Source of the DNA: Defluviicoccus sp.
GTDB taxonomy: Bacteria > Pseudomonadota > Alphaproteobacteria > MPNO01
Reading direction: 5' to 3'
Length of the DNA: 53,413 bases
NCBI GenBank assembly: GCA_022823775.1
Contig: JAJEHI010000036.1
Coordinates: 1-53,413 of the forward strand
Position 1 is the first letter of the stretch; every line of letters begins with the position of its first letter. Below, one piece after another: positions 42,698 through 51,199 of this stretch. The notes beneath the pieces were generated by a model, which searched no databases, was not told where the DNA came from, and saw only the letters and a program-made list of their open reading frames with translations. The position numbers were made by a program, and so were the translations under genes.

Positions 42698-43774
42698 TCA
42701 GTTCTGCCCGATCTTGCTCACCCTCTTGAGCGTCGCCAGGATTTCGTCGTCGACCTTGCGGAACGAACTCTGGATCTGCAGCGCTTCCTCCGTGGTGACG
42801 AAGTTGATCCCGGTGCCTCCGAGGCGCTTGGCCTCCGGCTCGACATAGGCGGGGTCGCTCGCCGCCGCCTGGTAGGCCTTACGCAGAATTTCGGCGGGTT
42901 CCCCGGGCGTTTTCGGTGCCGCGAACACGGTCATCGTCGCATTGCTGAGCGCCATCGAATACCACTTGTAGGTCTTCCAGAGCGGTCCGGAGGGCATCTT
43001 CCCGTGCACCTCCTTGTAGACCTCCTCGAAGCTCGGCACGCCCTCGAACGACGTCGCCTTGACGATGTTCCCGTCCCTGTCGAAGTTCGGATGCGACCAG
43101 AGTGCGATGGCCGATCCGTCCTTCAGCATCGTGTCCCTGAAGAAAACGTGATAGCCGATGCTGCCGCTGTTGGCGGCTTGCACCTCGTTGGACATGAAAG
43201 CCGGGCGGATCTTCGCCATGCCGCGATAGCCGCCGATGAAGCGGTAGTTGGCGCCGATCATCTCCATCGAAAGATTGCCGAGGAAATCCAGCATCTGGTC
43301 GGGACGCCGGCCGCCGACATTGAACGATTTCGCCTTCATCACGTCCGCCGATTTCTTGATGCCGGGCGCCACGTCCGTACGCATCAGGGTCACCCGGTCG
43401 AGCCCGCCGGCGCCGATCATGACCAGCTCCTCCGGGACGTAGCGCAGGGCTGGATCGCCGGCGATGATCCCGGGCGCGGCCCAGGGCCCCAGATACAGCG
43501 TCAGCCCGTCCGAGCGGGCGCGTTCCTGCAGGAAGTTCAGCGCCTTCGCGCCGCCCGCGCCCGGCATGTTCTTCACGATCACCTTCGGGTTGCCGGGAAT
43601 GTGCTTCGGCCAGTGCCGGACGAAAGCGCGCGTCAGCCGGTCGAGCCCGCTGCCGCCGGGTACCGGGCTGAGGACGGTGATCGTCTTGCCCTCGAAATAA
43701 TCCTCGGCCTTCGCCACGCCGCCCGTCGCGACCAGAATCGCGGCAGCGAGAACCGCCATGAGACGATGTAGCAT
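42698..43774 (-). CDS. tctC: TctC-type tripartite carboxylate transporter receptor
   Basis: A 358-residue periplasmic binding protein. Signal peptide about 1-23 (LMAVLAAAILVATGGVAKA). YFEGKTITVLSPVPGGSGLDRLTRAF and VIVKNMPGAGGAKALNFL are the TctC/Bug hallmark segments that hold the carboxylate ligand between the lobes. The PNG/Asp-containing loop here is replaced by GPWAAPGII. GGGAGGG precedes the ATG. It is convergent with the TctA-TctB gene rather than in one operon, so expression may be controlled separately. An intrinsic terminator follows. Confidence 0.88.
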   Translation of the reverse strand: MLHRLMAVLAAAILVATGGVAKAEDYFEGKTITVLSPVPGGSGLDRLTRAFVRHWPKHIPGNPKVIVKNMPGAGGAKALNFLQERARSDGLTLYLGPWAAPGIIAGDPALRYVPEELVMIGAGGLDRVTLMRTDVAPGIKKSADVMKAKSFNVGGRRPDQMLDFLGNLSMEMIGANYRFIGGYRGMAKIRPAFMSNEVQAANSGSIGYHVFFRDTMLKDGSAIALWSHPNFDRDGNIVKATSFEGVPSFEEVYKEVHGKMPSGPLWKTYKWYSMALSNATMTVFAAPKTPGEPAEILRKAYQAAASDPAYVEPEAKRLGGTGINFVTTEEALQIQSSFRKVDDEILATLKRVSKIGQN

Positions 43775-43913
43775 CGAGTCCCTCCCTGATTTCCGTGTTT
43801 GCCATAGGGTTTTGGCACCGAACCCTCTTTTGCGCTAGTGGGATGCCGGCAAGCTGTGCATTTTGACCGATCGGAGACCGAACCGCCGAAGAGGCGGCCG
43901 CAGGAGGACGAGC
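43775..43913. promoter_or_regulatory. Divergent promoter region between TctC and arylsulfotransferase-like gene
   Basis: A 139-bp spacer. GGTTTTGGCACCGAACCC (43808-43825) contains an imperfect inverted repeat. GCGCTAGTGGGATG (about 43833-43846) may include a -10 element for the plus-strand gene, and AGGAGG serves its start codon. Confidence 0.3.
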
Positions 43914-45455
43914 ATGAAGTTTTCATCCCCGCCGACGATCTCGGCCAACCCCAACCCGCGCGTGCCGCTCGCCGCCGTGGTCGAATTCGAGACCGACGCG
44001 GCTTCGCGGGCGATCGTCGAGGTATCGTGCGGCGGACGGGCGTGGCGGGCTCGGGCGGACGAGACTCCGCGTACCCGGCACCGGGTACCGCTGGTCGGCG
44101 TGCGTCCCGGCGAGACCTGCGCGGCGAGGGTCGCGGCGGAAGACGCCGGGGGCAACCGCATCGAGGCCGCCGCGCCGCTCTCCTTCGCCGCGCCGCCGTT
44201 GCCCGACGAATTCCCGCCCTTCGAGGTGACGGCCTGCGTTCCGGAGAAGCGCGAGCCCGGCGTGATGCTGTTCAACATCCGGCATTCGCCGGCCTCGGAA
44301 CATCTGCCGGATTACGGGGTCGTCGTCGCCGTCGACCGCGAGGGCGAGATCGTCTGGTACTACCGCATCGACGAGGCGGTGGGCGACGTCCGCAGGCTGG
44401 CCAACGGCAACATCCTCTATGTCGCCGACGGGCGGGTCTGCGAGATCGACCTGCTGGGCGACACCGTCGCCGAGTGGTACGCCGAAGGCCGCTGGAAGGA
44501 CAGGATCCCGCCCGCCGGCGCGATCCCGGTGGCGACCGGCATGTTCCATCACGCCGTCATCGAGCTGCCGTCGGGGAATATCGCCGTCTGCAGCATGGAG
44601 ATCCGCGACATCGAGGGATTCCCGCTGTCGGAGGAAGACCCCCACGGGGAAACCGAGACGGCGCGCGTGGTCGGCGACGTGATCGTCGAGTTCGCGCGCG
44701 ACGGCTCGGTGGTCGAGGAATACCGGCTGCTGGATCTGCTCGACCCGAGGCGGGTGTGCTACGGCAGCCGCGCGGCCTACTGGGTGCGCCGCGGCTATCC
44801 CGGCACCTGCGACTGGAGCCACACGAACGGGCTCGCCTGCGACGGCGGGGGAATAATCGCCTCGGTGCGCCACCAGGACTGCCTGATCCGGATCGACCGG
44901 GCGAGCGGCGCGCTCGACTGGATCCTCGGCACCCCCGCCAACTGGCGCCCGCCCTGGTCGGACCGGCTGTTGCGGCCGGCCGACGGGCTCGAATGGCAGT
45001 ACCACCAGCACGACTGCTCGATGACGCCGGCCGGCACCGTGATGTGCTTCGACAACGGCAACCACCGCGTCACGCCCCCCGACGCCAAGCCGGACGATGC
45101 CGGTTGCTACAGCCGGGCCGTCGAGTTCGCCGTAGACCGGGAAACGCGAACCGCGCGGCAGGTCTGGTCGCGCGGGCCGGAGCACGATCGCACCTACTCC
45201 ACATTCCAGAGCGGCGCGTTCCGCCTGCCCCGAACCGGCAACACGTTCATCGACTATGGCGGGGTATGCACGGTGGACGGGGTCCCGTCGGGCCAGGTCT
45301 ATGCCGGCCACTGCAAGGCGCGGCTGATCGAGGTCACGCCGGGATCGCCCGGAGAAACGGTGTTCGAGATGATCGTGAACGACCGCTCCGACAAAGACCC
45401 GGTCGCCTGGTCGTCGTTCCGGGCCGAGCACTTTCCCGAATTCGGCACCGGCTGA
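43914..45455 (+). CDS. Arylsulfotransferase (ASST)-like beta-propeller protein
   Basis: A 513-residue protein similar to bacterial aryl-sulfate sulfotransferases. ANPNPRVPLAAVVEFETDAASRAI is the N-terminal beta-domain; propeller blades follow, with EWQYHQHDCSMTPAGTVMCFDNGNHR containing a His in the position of the catalytic His of ASST (QH-x-x). Unlike secreted ASST, no signal peptide is visible, so it may be cytoplasmic. It starts at ATG 43914 with AGGAGG upstream. It lies 21 bp before ABC transporter genes of the sulphonate/taurine type, which suggests sulphur-compound handling. Confidence 0.8.
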   Translation: MKFSSPPTISANPNPRVPLAAVVEFETDAASRAIVEVSCGGRAWRARADETPRTRHRVPLVGVRPGETCAARVAAEDAGGNRIEAAAPLSFAAPPLPDEFPPFEVTACVPEKREPGVMLFNIRHSPASEHLPDYGVVVAVDREGEIVWYYRIDEAVGDVRRLANGNILYVADGRVCEIDLLGDTVAEWYAEGRWKDRIPPAGAIPVATGMFHHAVIELPSGNIAVCSMEIRDIEGFPLSEEDPHGETETARVVGDVIVEFARDGSVVEEYRLLDLLDPRRVCYGSRAAYWVRRGYPGTCDWSHTNGLACDGGGIIASVRHQDCLIRIDRASGALDWILGTPANWRPPWSDRLLRPADGLEWQYHQHDCSMTPAGTVMCFDNGNHRVTPPDAKPDDAGCYSRAVEFAVDRETRTARQVWSRGPEHDRTYSTFQSGAFRLPRTGNTFIDYGGVCTVDGVPSGQVYAGHCKARLIEVTPGSPGETVFEMIVNDRSDKDPVAWSSFRAEHFPEFGTG

Positions 45456-45476
45456 GCCGCCGGGGGAAGACGCACG

Positions 45477-46244
45477 ATGGAACTGCGCCTCGACGGTCTC
45501 CATCATGGCTATGGCCCCGTCGAAGTCCTGCGGGGAATCGATCTCGACATACCGGCCGGCCGGATCGTCTGCATCGTGGGGCCGTCGGGCTGCGGCAAGT
45601 CGACCCTGCTCCGGCTGATCGGCGGGCTGGAACTCCCCAACCGGGGCAGCGTGATCCAGATCGGCGAGGCGCCGCCCGATTCCCTCAATCCGCTGACCTA
45701 CATCTTCCAGGACTTCGCGCTGCTGCCGTGGCGCACCGTCGAGGGAAATGTCCGGCTCGTGCTGGAAGACCACGGTTTCGGCCGCGACGAAAACGCGCGC
45801 ATCGTGGACGACGTCCTGGCGCGCACCCGGCTGTCGGAGTTCCGCGACGCTTTCCCGCGTCAGCTTTCCGGCGGCATGAAACAGCGTGTCGCGATCGCCC
45901 GCGCTCTCTCGGTGTCGCCCGAATTCCTGCTCATGGACGAACCGCTGTCGGCGCTCGACGCCCAGACGCACGAACTGCTGATGGACGACCTTATCGATCT
46001 CTGGACGCGCGAGCGGTTCTCCGCCGTCTACATCACCCACAACCTCCAGGAGGCGGTCCGGCTGGGCCATCGGGTGGTGGTGCTGTCGCGCCGCCCGGGG
46101 ACGGTCCGCGAAATTATCGAGATCGATCTCCCGCTCGACGCGCGCGCCGGGCATACGCGGGAGCTGGAAACCCATCGGCAACATCTCTGGCGGCTGATCC
46201 GCGACGAGGCCCAGGCGGCGGAGCTGGAGCTGGTCGATGGCTGA
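45477..46244 (+). CDS. ABC transporter ATP-binding protein (SsuB/TauB-like)
   Basis: A 255-residue ATPase. Walker A GPSGCGKST at 35-43, the Q-loop FQDFALLPWRTV at about 78-89, the signature LSGGMKQRVAIARAL at 130-144 and Walker B LLMDEPLSALD at 151-161 are intact, with H-loop His in YITHNLQEA. The FQDFALLPW pattern is characteristic of nitrate/sulphonate/taurine importers. GGGGGAAG precedes the ATG. It overlaps the permease gene by 8 bp. No receptor gene adjoins; the SsuA-like protein at 39136 lacks a signal. Confidence 0.9.
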   Translation: MELRLDGLHHGYGPVEVLRGIDLDIPAGRIVCIVGPSGCGKSTLLRLIGGLELPNRGSVIQIGEAPPDSLNPLTYIFQDFALLPWRTVEGNVRLVLEDHGFGRDENARIVDDVLARTRLSEFRDAFPRQLSGGMKQRVAIARALSVSPEFLLMDEPLSALDAQTHELLMDDLIDLWTRERFSAVYITHNLQEAVRLGHRVVVLSRRPGTVREIIEIDLPLDARAGHTRELETHRQHLWRLIRDEAQAAELELVDG

Positions 46245-47040
46245 ACCCGGAAGAGCGGGTCGCCCGGTGTCGTTCCGGGGCGGCGGCTTCATGCCGCGGC
46301 CGGTGGGCGCGGTAGGGCCGCTGGTGTTCCTGGCCATCGTCGGGCTGTGGGAGGCGGGATCCCGCAGCGGGCTGATCTCCCCCCTGGTGATGCCGGCGCC
46401 TTCGGAGGCCCTGGCCGCCCTCGGCCACCTGCTGGAAACCGGACTTCTCTGGAAACATCTCGGCGCTTCGCTCCAGCGGCTGCTGGTCGGCTGGACGGTG
46501 GGGACCGTGCTCGGGATCGCCGTCGGCGTCTCGATCGGGCTGTTCTCGCTCGCCCGGTCGGGGCTGGCGCCCATCGTCGCGGCGATTTTTCCGATCCCGA
46601 AGATCGCCCTCCTGCCGCTCTTCGTGATCTGGTTCGGTATCGGCGAAGGCTCCAAGATCGCCACCATTCTCTTCGGCACGTTCTTTCCCACCGTGATCGC
46701 GACATACGGGGGCGTCGACAATGTCGACCGGAGCCTGATCCGTATGGGCCAGTCCTTCGGGCTGTCCTGGTCCTCGATCGTGCGCAAGATCATTCTGCCG
46801 GGCGCGCTGCCGGCCATCCTGCCGGGATTCCGGATATCCGCCGCCATCGCCATCGTGCTGCTGGTCGCCGCGGAGATGATCGGCGCCGAATTCGGGGTCG
46901 GCGCCTACATCCTGCTCGCCGGCAACCTGATGGCGACCGACGAGCTGATCGCCGGCGTGGTAATCCTTTCCATCATGGGGCTGACGGTGAACTGGCTGAT
47001 CGCGCGGGCGGAACGTTTCCTGCTCAGGTGGCGCCTGTAA
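46237..47040 (+). CDS. ABC transporter permease (SsuC/TauC-like)
   Basis: A 267-residue inner-membrane permease of the nitrate/sulphonate/bicarbonate family. Hydrophobic helices include VGPLVFLAIVGLWEAG, LGIAVGVSIGLFSL, IVLLVAAEMIGAEFGVGAYILLAGNLM and GVVILSIMGLTVNWLI. The EAA loop SFGLSWSSIVRKIILPGALPAILPGFRIS contacts the ATPase. The gene starts inside the ATPase gene (8-bp overlap), indicating coupled translation. The transported substrate is inferred only by family. Confidence 0.9.
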   Translation: MAEPGRAGRPVSFRGGGFMPRPVGAVGPLVFLAIVGLWEAGSRSGLISPLVMPAPSEALAALGHLLETGLLWKHLGASLQRLLVGWTVGTVLGIAVGVSIGLFSLARSGLAPIVAAIFPIPKIALLPLFVIWFGIGEGSKIATILFGTFFPTVIATYGGVDNVDRSLIRMGQSFGLSWSSIVRKIILPGALPAILPGFRISAAIAIVLLVAAEMIGAEFGVGAYILLAGNLMATDELIAGVVILSIMGLTVNWLIARAERFLLRWRL

Positions 47041-47070
47041 CCGCCGACTCCCCTCCCGAATTGCGCGGTC

Positions 47071-48003
47071 TCAGCGCGCCCGCTCGGACGCGACCTGCTT
47101 GACGATCTCGCGCAGGCGCTGGAACGGAGCGAGGCCTTCGGCGGAGCGGCGCCAGACGATCCCGGTGCGATAGCTGTATCGTCCCAGCTCCACCGGCAGG
47201 GGCTTGAGTTCGGGTTCCCGTATGCTGGCGAGGAACTGTAGGGGCAGCCAGGAGAGGTAGGGGCCCCTTCCCAGCATGAAGAGCCCGACCGCCCGGGCGC
47301 GGACGACGGTTCGCACCCGCTTGCTCGTCCGCCGGTAGAGCTCGTCGATGACCCTGGCGATGGACGGGCGGTCCGTCAGGCGGTCCGAGAATCCCGGAAC
47401 CGGTCCGTCGTAGTCGATCCAGGGGTAGTTCGCGAGGTCGGGGAGCGCCACCGACCCGTCCTGGAGCGGATGATCCCGGTGGGCGACGATGCCCGAGGCG
47501 ACCTTCAGGAAGCCCCGGCATGCGAGGAACGGCGGAAAGGGATCGTGGACATCGACCCCGCCGCAATGGAGGTCGCTTTCGCCCTCGGTCAGCCGGCGTA
47601 TGCCTTCGCTGGCGTTCGCCGTCCGCAGCTTGAGTTCGACGCCCGGGTAGACGTCGTGGAACCGGGCGACCGCATCGGGGAGAACGGCATACATCCAGGT
47701 CGGACCCGCCGTGATCCGCAGACAGCCGGTGCGGCCGGAAACGGTGTCCTGGATCTTGCCTTCCGCGATTTCGATTTCCCGAAGGATGTCGCGGGCCAGG
47801 GCGGCGACCATGGTCCCGAGCTCGGTGAGGCGTACGCCCGTCGGGATACGCTCGAAGAGCCGCCCTCCGAACTGGTCCTCCAGCTTGGCGATCACGCGGG
47901 AAAGCGCCGGCTGGGTGATCCCGAGCCGATCCGCCGCCGCGAGGATTTTGCTCGTTTCGGCGACCGCCAGGAACTTGATCAGGTCGCTCCGCTTCTCGAA
48001 CAT
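47071..48003 (-). CDS. LysR-type transcriptional regulator
   Basis: A 310-residue regulator. The N-terminal winged helix-turn-helix KFLAVAETSKILAAADRLGITQPALSRVIAKLEDQFGGRLFER (residues 10-52) is canonical, followed by the periplasmic-binding-like ligand domain starting at GCLRITAGPTWMYAVLPDAV. ATG 48003 is preferred; longer in-frame starts at 48051 or 48192 lack ribosome sites. It is divergent from the amidohydrolase, and LysR genes commonly control the divergently transcribed gene with a small-molecule inducer. The TRAP/Rieske locus downstream of the amidohydrolase is a further candidate target. Confidence 0.9.
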   Translation of the reverse strand: MFEKRSDLIKFLAVAETSKILAAADRLGITQPALSRVIAKLEDQFGGRLFERIPTGVRLTELGTMVAALARDILREIEIAEGKIQDTVSGRTGCLRITAGPTWMYAVLPDAVARFHDVYPGVELKLRTANASEGIRRLTEGESDLHCGGVDVHDPFPPFLACRGFLKVASGIVAHRDHPLQDGSVALPDLANYPWIDYDGPVPGFSDRLTDRPSIARVIDELYRRTSKRVRTVVRARAVGLFMLGRGPYLSWLPLQFLASIREPELKPLPVELGRYSYRTGIVWRRSAEGLAPFQRLREIVKQVASERAR

Positions 48004-48148
48004 GGTGCCGGGCCTCGCTTTCAGGGTGCCGAACGTGCTTGCTCGCGGCATTGATTTGGGGATTTTCGGTCGGTTCCTCCCATATCGTTTTCGTGGGCTT
48101 TCCATAATGTCGTGTAATGCCGTCCCAACGCTGGAAGGAAACCGGATC
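48004..48148. promoter_or_regulatory. Divergent control region of LysR and amidohydrolase genes
   Basis: A 145-bp spacer that is less GC-rich than its surroundings. TTTCCATAATGTCGTG (48100-48115) and CATATCGTTTTCG (48081-48093) are the AT-rich stretches in which LysR T-N11-A sites would be sought, but I cannot fix one with confidence. GGAAGGAA precedes the amidohydrolase ATG. Confidence 0.4.
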
Positions 48149-49264
48149 ATGACGGACGCCCCCACGGCGCCGGTGAACGAACCCCGGGCCAACGTCGACT
48201 ATCTCGCCATCGACGCGGACGGGCACGTCCACGAGGAAGACTCTCTGTTCAGCGACTATCTCGAGCCCGCCTTTCGCGGCCGCACGGCCGGGTGGACGCT
48301 GAATGCCGACAGGAACCGCCGTTTCGTCGTCGACGGGGAGGAACACCCGCCCTTTCCCAGGGAAATCTCGGTGCGCAAGCCGATGCCGCCCGAGAGCCGC
48401 ATAAAGGTCCTCGACAAGGAACGTATCCGGCTCGCGGTGCTCTACCCCTCCGCCGCCCTGGTGGCGGGTTATCTCGAACCGCGCTTCAGCCACGCGGCGA
48501 TGCGTGCCTACAACCGCTGGATGGCGGACTGGTGCGGCGCCTTTCCCGACCGCCTGAAATTCGCGGCCCCCGTGGCGCTCTACGATGTCGACGAGGCGGT
48601 CCGCGAGGCGCGTCGCGCCGTCGCGGATCTGGGGGCGATCGCGGTTACGGTGCGCCCCAACCCGGTCGACGGGAAACGGCTGGACCATCCGGACCGCGAG
48701 CCGCTCTACGCCACCGTCGCGGAGCTCGGCGTCCCGCTGGTCGTTCACGAATCGACCGGCGATCCGGCGACCGCGGGCGCCGACCGGTACGGAGGGATGA
48801 TGCGTCCCGAGAGCTATGTCTTCCACCACATGGTCTCGCACCCCTTCGAGCAGATGATGGCGGCGATGGCGCTGATCTGCGGCGGCGTTCTGGAGCGCCA
48901 TCCGACGCTCAAGGTGGGTTTTTTCGAAGCGGGCTGCTCATGGGCGCCTTACTGGCTTTCCCGTCTCGACGACCATTTCGAGCACCCGAAGCTCGGCGGC
49001 TACATGGAAGGCCTTACCATGCGCCCGAGCGAGTACTTCCGACGCCAATGCGTCGTGACCTGCGATCCGGGAGACCCCACCGTCCCGCTCGCGGTCGAGG
49101 GGCTGGGCGCGGACCGGATCCTGTTCGCGACCGACTACCCGCATTTCGATTCGGGCGCCGGGCCGGTGAACGAATTTCTCGAGGCGGCACCGCTCGACGA
49201 CACCGCGCGGCGGCGGATCCTCTGGAGCAATACCGCGGAGTTCTACGGGCTGTCCGTCGGCTGA
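48149..49264 (+). CDS. Amidohydrolase family protein (PF04909/ACMSD-like)
   Basis: A 371-residue TIM-barrel metal-dependent hydrolase or decarboxylase. IDADGHVHE (His26-x-His28) provides the first metal ligands, VHESTG the next His, HMVSHPFEQM the following one, and LFATDYPHFDS the final Asp. This sequence style fits amidohydrolase-2 enzymes such as ACMSD and hydroxybenzoate decarboxylases. It decarboxylates or hydrolyses an unknown aromatic- or lactone-type compound. GGAAGGAA is 7 nt before ATG 48149. It is divergent from the LysR gene and convergent with the TRAP operon. Confidence 0.9.
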   Translation: MTDAPTAPVNEPRANVDYLAIDADGHVHEEDSLFSDYLEPAFRGRTAGWTLNADRNRRFVVDGEEHPPFPREISVRKPMPPESRIKVLDKERIRLAVLYPSAALVAGYLEPRFSHAAMRAYNRWMADWCGAFPDRLKFAAPVALYDVDEAVREARRAVADLGAIAVTVRPNPVDGKRLDHPDREPLYATVAELGVPLVVHESTGDPATAGADRYGGMMRPESYVFHHMVSHPFEQMMAAMALICGGVLERHPTLKVGFFEAGCSWAPYWLSRLDDHFEHPKLGGYMEGLTMRPSEYFRRQCVVTCDPGDPTVPLAVEGLGADRILFATDYPHFDSGAGPVNEFLEAAPLDDTARRRILWSNTAEFYGLSVG

Positions 49265-49274
49265 GCGGGTCGGC

Positions 49275-50588
49275 TCAATCCATCAGCCCGGGGAGCCACA
49301 GCACGGTCCCCGGAAAGGCGATCATCACCGCCATGACGATCAGGTTCAGCCCGACGAAGGGGAGCGCCGCGCGGTAGACGTCGTTCATCGTCGTCGAGGG
49401 CGACGCGATGCCCTTCATCACGAACAGCGACAGGCCGAAGGGCGGCGAAATCGTCGCCATTTCGAGGTTGAGGACCATGATCGCGCCGAACCAGACCGGG
49501 TCCCAGCCCATCGCGGCGACGATCGGCATGAAGATCGGGATCGTGACCATGACGATGGAGGTCTGCTCGATGAACATGCCGAGAAAGATCACCGCGAGCT
49601 GCATCAGGATCAGGATGACGATGGGATGGACCGGCAGGTCGGTGGCGAGACGGGTGATCGCGGGCGTGACGCCGGAGAAGCTCAGCAGCTGACCGAACGC
49701 GGCTGAGCCGGTGAGGATCAGGAGCACCATGACCGAGAGCGAGGTCGCCGAGCCTACCGCCTTCTTCACGACCTCCCAGGTGAGCCGGCCGTACAGCGCG
49801 GCGACGACGAAGCTGAGCAGCGCGCCGACCGCCGCGGCCTCCGTCGGCGTGGCGATGCCGAGGAAAATCGTGCCGATGACGAGCAGAATGACCGAGACCG
49901 GCGGCAGGACATAGCGGGCCGAGTCCGCGAGCCGGCGGGGCAGCGGGGTCGGCTGGACGGTATAGGCCGGTGCCAGCGACGGCTGCAGGTGGCATCGGAT
50001 GACGATGTAGGCGACATAAATCAGGGCAAGCAGCAGGCCCGGCACGACGATCGCGATCAGCAGCTTGCCGACCGAGAACCGGCCGAGGCTCGCGAGGATC
50101 ACGGCAAGCGCGCTCGGGGGGATCATGATCGCGAGGCTGCCGCTTGCGAGGATCGGGCCGAGCGACATCGATTTCGCGTAGCCCCGGCGCTCCATGTCCG
50201 GGGCGAGCGTCGAACCCAGCATCGCGACGCTTCCCATCGCCACGCCCGTCAGCGTCGCGAACAGGGCGCCCGCGCCCACCGCGAGCACCGCCAGCCGCCC
50301 GGCGATGCGGCCGAGCCACTGGTCGAGGACGTCGATCATCCTGAACGCAACCCCGGAATGGAACATCACCGTTCCCATGAGGATGAACATCGGCAACGGC
50401 ACCAGGACGAAGGTCGAGACCGATGAGTCGATGCTGAGGATCAGCTGGTTGAGCCCCATCGCGCCGCCCCAGAACACGTAGACGCCGACGAGGTTGACCA
50501 GCATGAAGGCGACCGCCACCGGAAGGCCGGCCAGCAGCAATACGCCGAGCCCGCCGAAGAAGCACAGAAGGTAGAACCACCACTCCAT
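49275..50588 (-). CDS. dctM: TRAP transporter large permease (DctM family)
   Basis: A 437-residue membrane protein with about 12 helices. LLAGLPVAVAFMLVNLVGVYVF, FILMGTVMFHSGVAFRMIDVLDQWLGR, TGVAMGSVAMLGSTLAPDM, SLAIMIPPSALAVILASLG and IATPTEAAAVGALLS are standard DctM segments. It is a paralogue of the protein at 21530-22846. It follows the DctQ gene by 6 bp on the minus strand and is the last gene of the TRAP-Rieske locus. Confidence 0.93.
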   Translation of the reverse strand: MEWWFYLLCFFGGLGVLLLAGLPVAVAFMLVNLVGVYVFWGGAMGLNQLILSIDSSVSTFVLVPLPMFILMGTVMFHSGVAFRMIDVLDQWLGRIAGRLAVLAVGAGALFATLTGVAMGSVAMLGSTLAPDMERRGYAKSMSLGPILASGSLAIMIPPSALAVILASLGRFSVGKLLIAIVVPGLLLALIYVAYIVIRCHLQPSLAPAYTVQPTPLPRRLADSARYVLPPVSVILLVIGTIFLGIATPTEAAAVGALLSFVVAALYGRLTWEVVKKAVGSATSLSVMVLLILTGSAAFGQLLSFSGVTPAITRLATDLPVHPIVILILMQLAVIFLGMFIEQTSIVMVTIPIFMPIVAAMGWDPVWFGAIMVLNLEMATISPPFGLSLFVMKGIASPSTTMNDVYRAALPFVGLNLIVMAVMIAFPGTVLWLPGLMD

Positions 50589-50594
50589 CCGGGC

Positions 50595-51146
50595 TCAACC
50601 GATCCCAGCGGACGGGGCGGGCGCCATCCGCCGCCAATGGCGCCAGGCTCGACGCGCGAACTGGAGGCCCAGGAACAGGCAGCCGACCGGGATCGCCACC
50701 AGGTTGATCGCGCGCGGAATCTCCAGCTCCGCCGGTATCCGGATTCCTCGTTGCCACGAGGTCACGGTCTCGAACGCTCCGAACCCCGACACCGCGAGAC
50801 AGACCAGAGCGCCGACGACCGAGCCCCAGATCAGGAGTTGCCGCCGGACCTCCGGTCCGATGCGGCCGACCAGCAGGTCGAGCGTTACATGCTCCTCCCG
50901 GCGCAGCACCCAGGCGGCGCCGAGGAAGGTTATGTAGAGCAGCATCGTGCCGCTGATCTGGTCGATTCCGATCAGGCCTTCGCGAAGTCCGTAGCGGAAG
51001 ACGACCTTGATCGTCGTGGTCAGCATGACCGCGACCATGAGCACCGCGGCCAGTATCGCCCCGCCGTCCACGATCAGGTCGAAGACCCGCGCCGCGCGCG
51101 CGCCGCGCGCGTCCGTCCCCCGCCGGTCAGGGATGCTCCCGGTCAA
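50595..51146 (-). CDS. dctQ: TRAP transporter small permease (DctQ family)
   Basis: A membrane protein of up to 183 residues with four TM segments: about 29-49 (VDGGAILAAVLMVAVMLTTT), 64-84, 105-125 and 145-165. EEHVTLDLLVGRIGP is the conserved loop after TM2. The start is uncertain: the frame opens at TTG 51146 within a direct repeat TTGACCG, and no clear Shine-Dalgarno is present, so the true start may be a few codons later. It lies between the Rieske gene (54 bp upstream) and DctM. Confidence 0.88.
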   Translation of the reverse strand: MTGSIPDRRGTDARGARAARVFDLIVDGGAILAAVLMVAVMLTTTIKVVFRYGLREGLIGIDQISGTMLLYITFLGAAWVLRREEHVTLDLLVGRIGPEVRRQLLIWGSVVGALVCLAVSGFGAFETVTSWQRGIRIPAELEIPRAINLVAIPVGCLFLGLQFARRAWRHWRRMAPAPSAGIG

Positions 51147-51199
51147 CGGTCAACGGCTCGATGCGCGGTCCACAAAGGATTTCCCTTGCGCGCGGTTGT

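Noticed and set aside
43923..46853. 976-codon minus-strand frame across the arylsulfotransferase and ABC genes
   Set aside because: It spans three real plus-strand genes, has no recognisable domain and reflects GC-rich codon bias.
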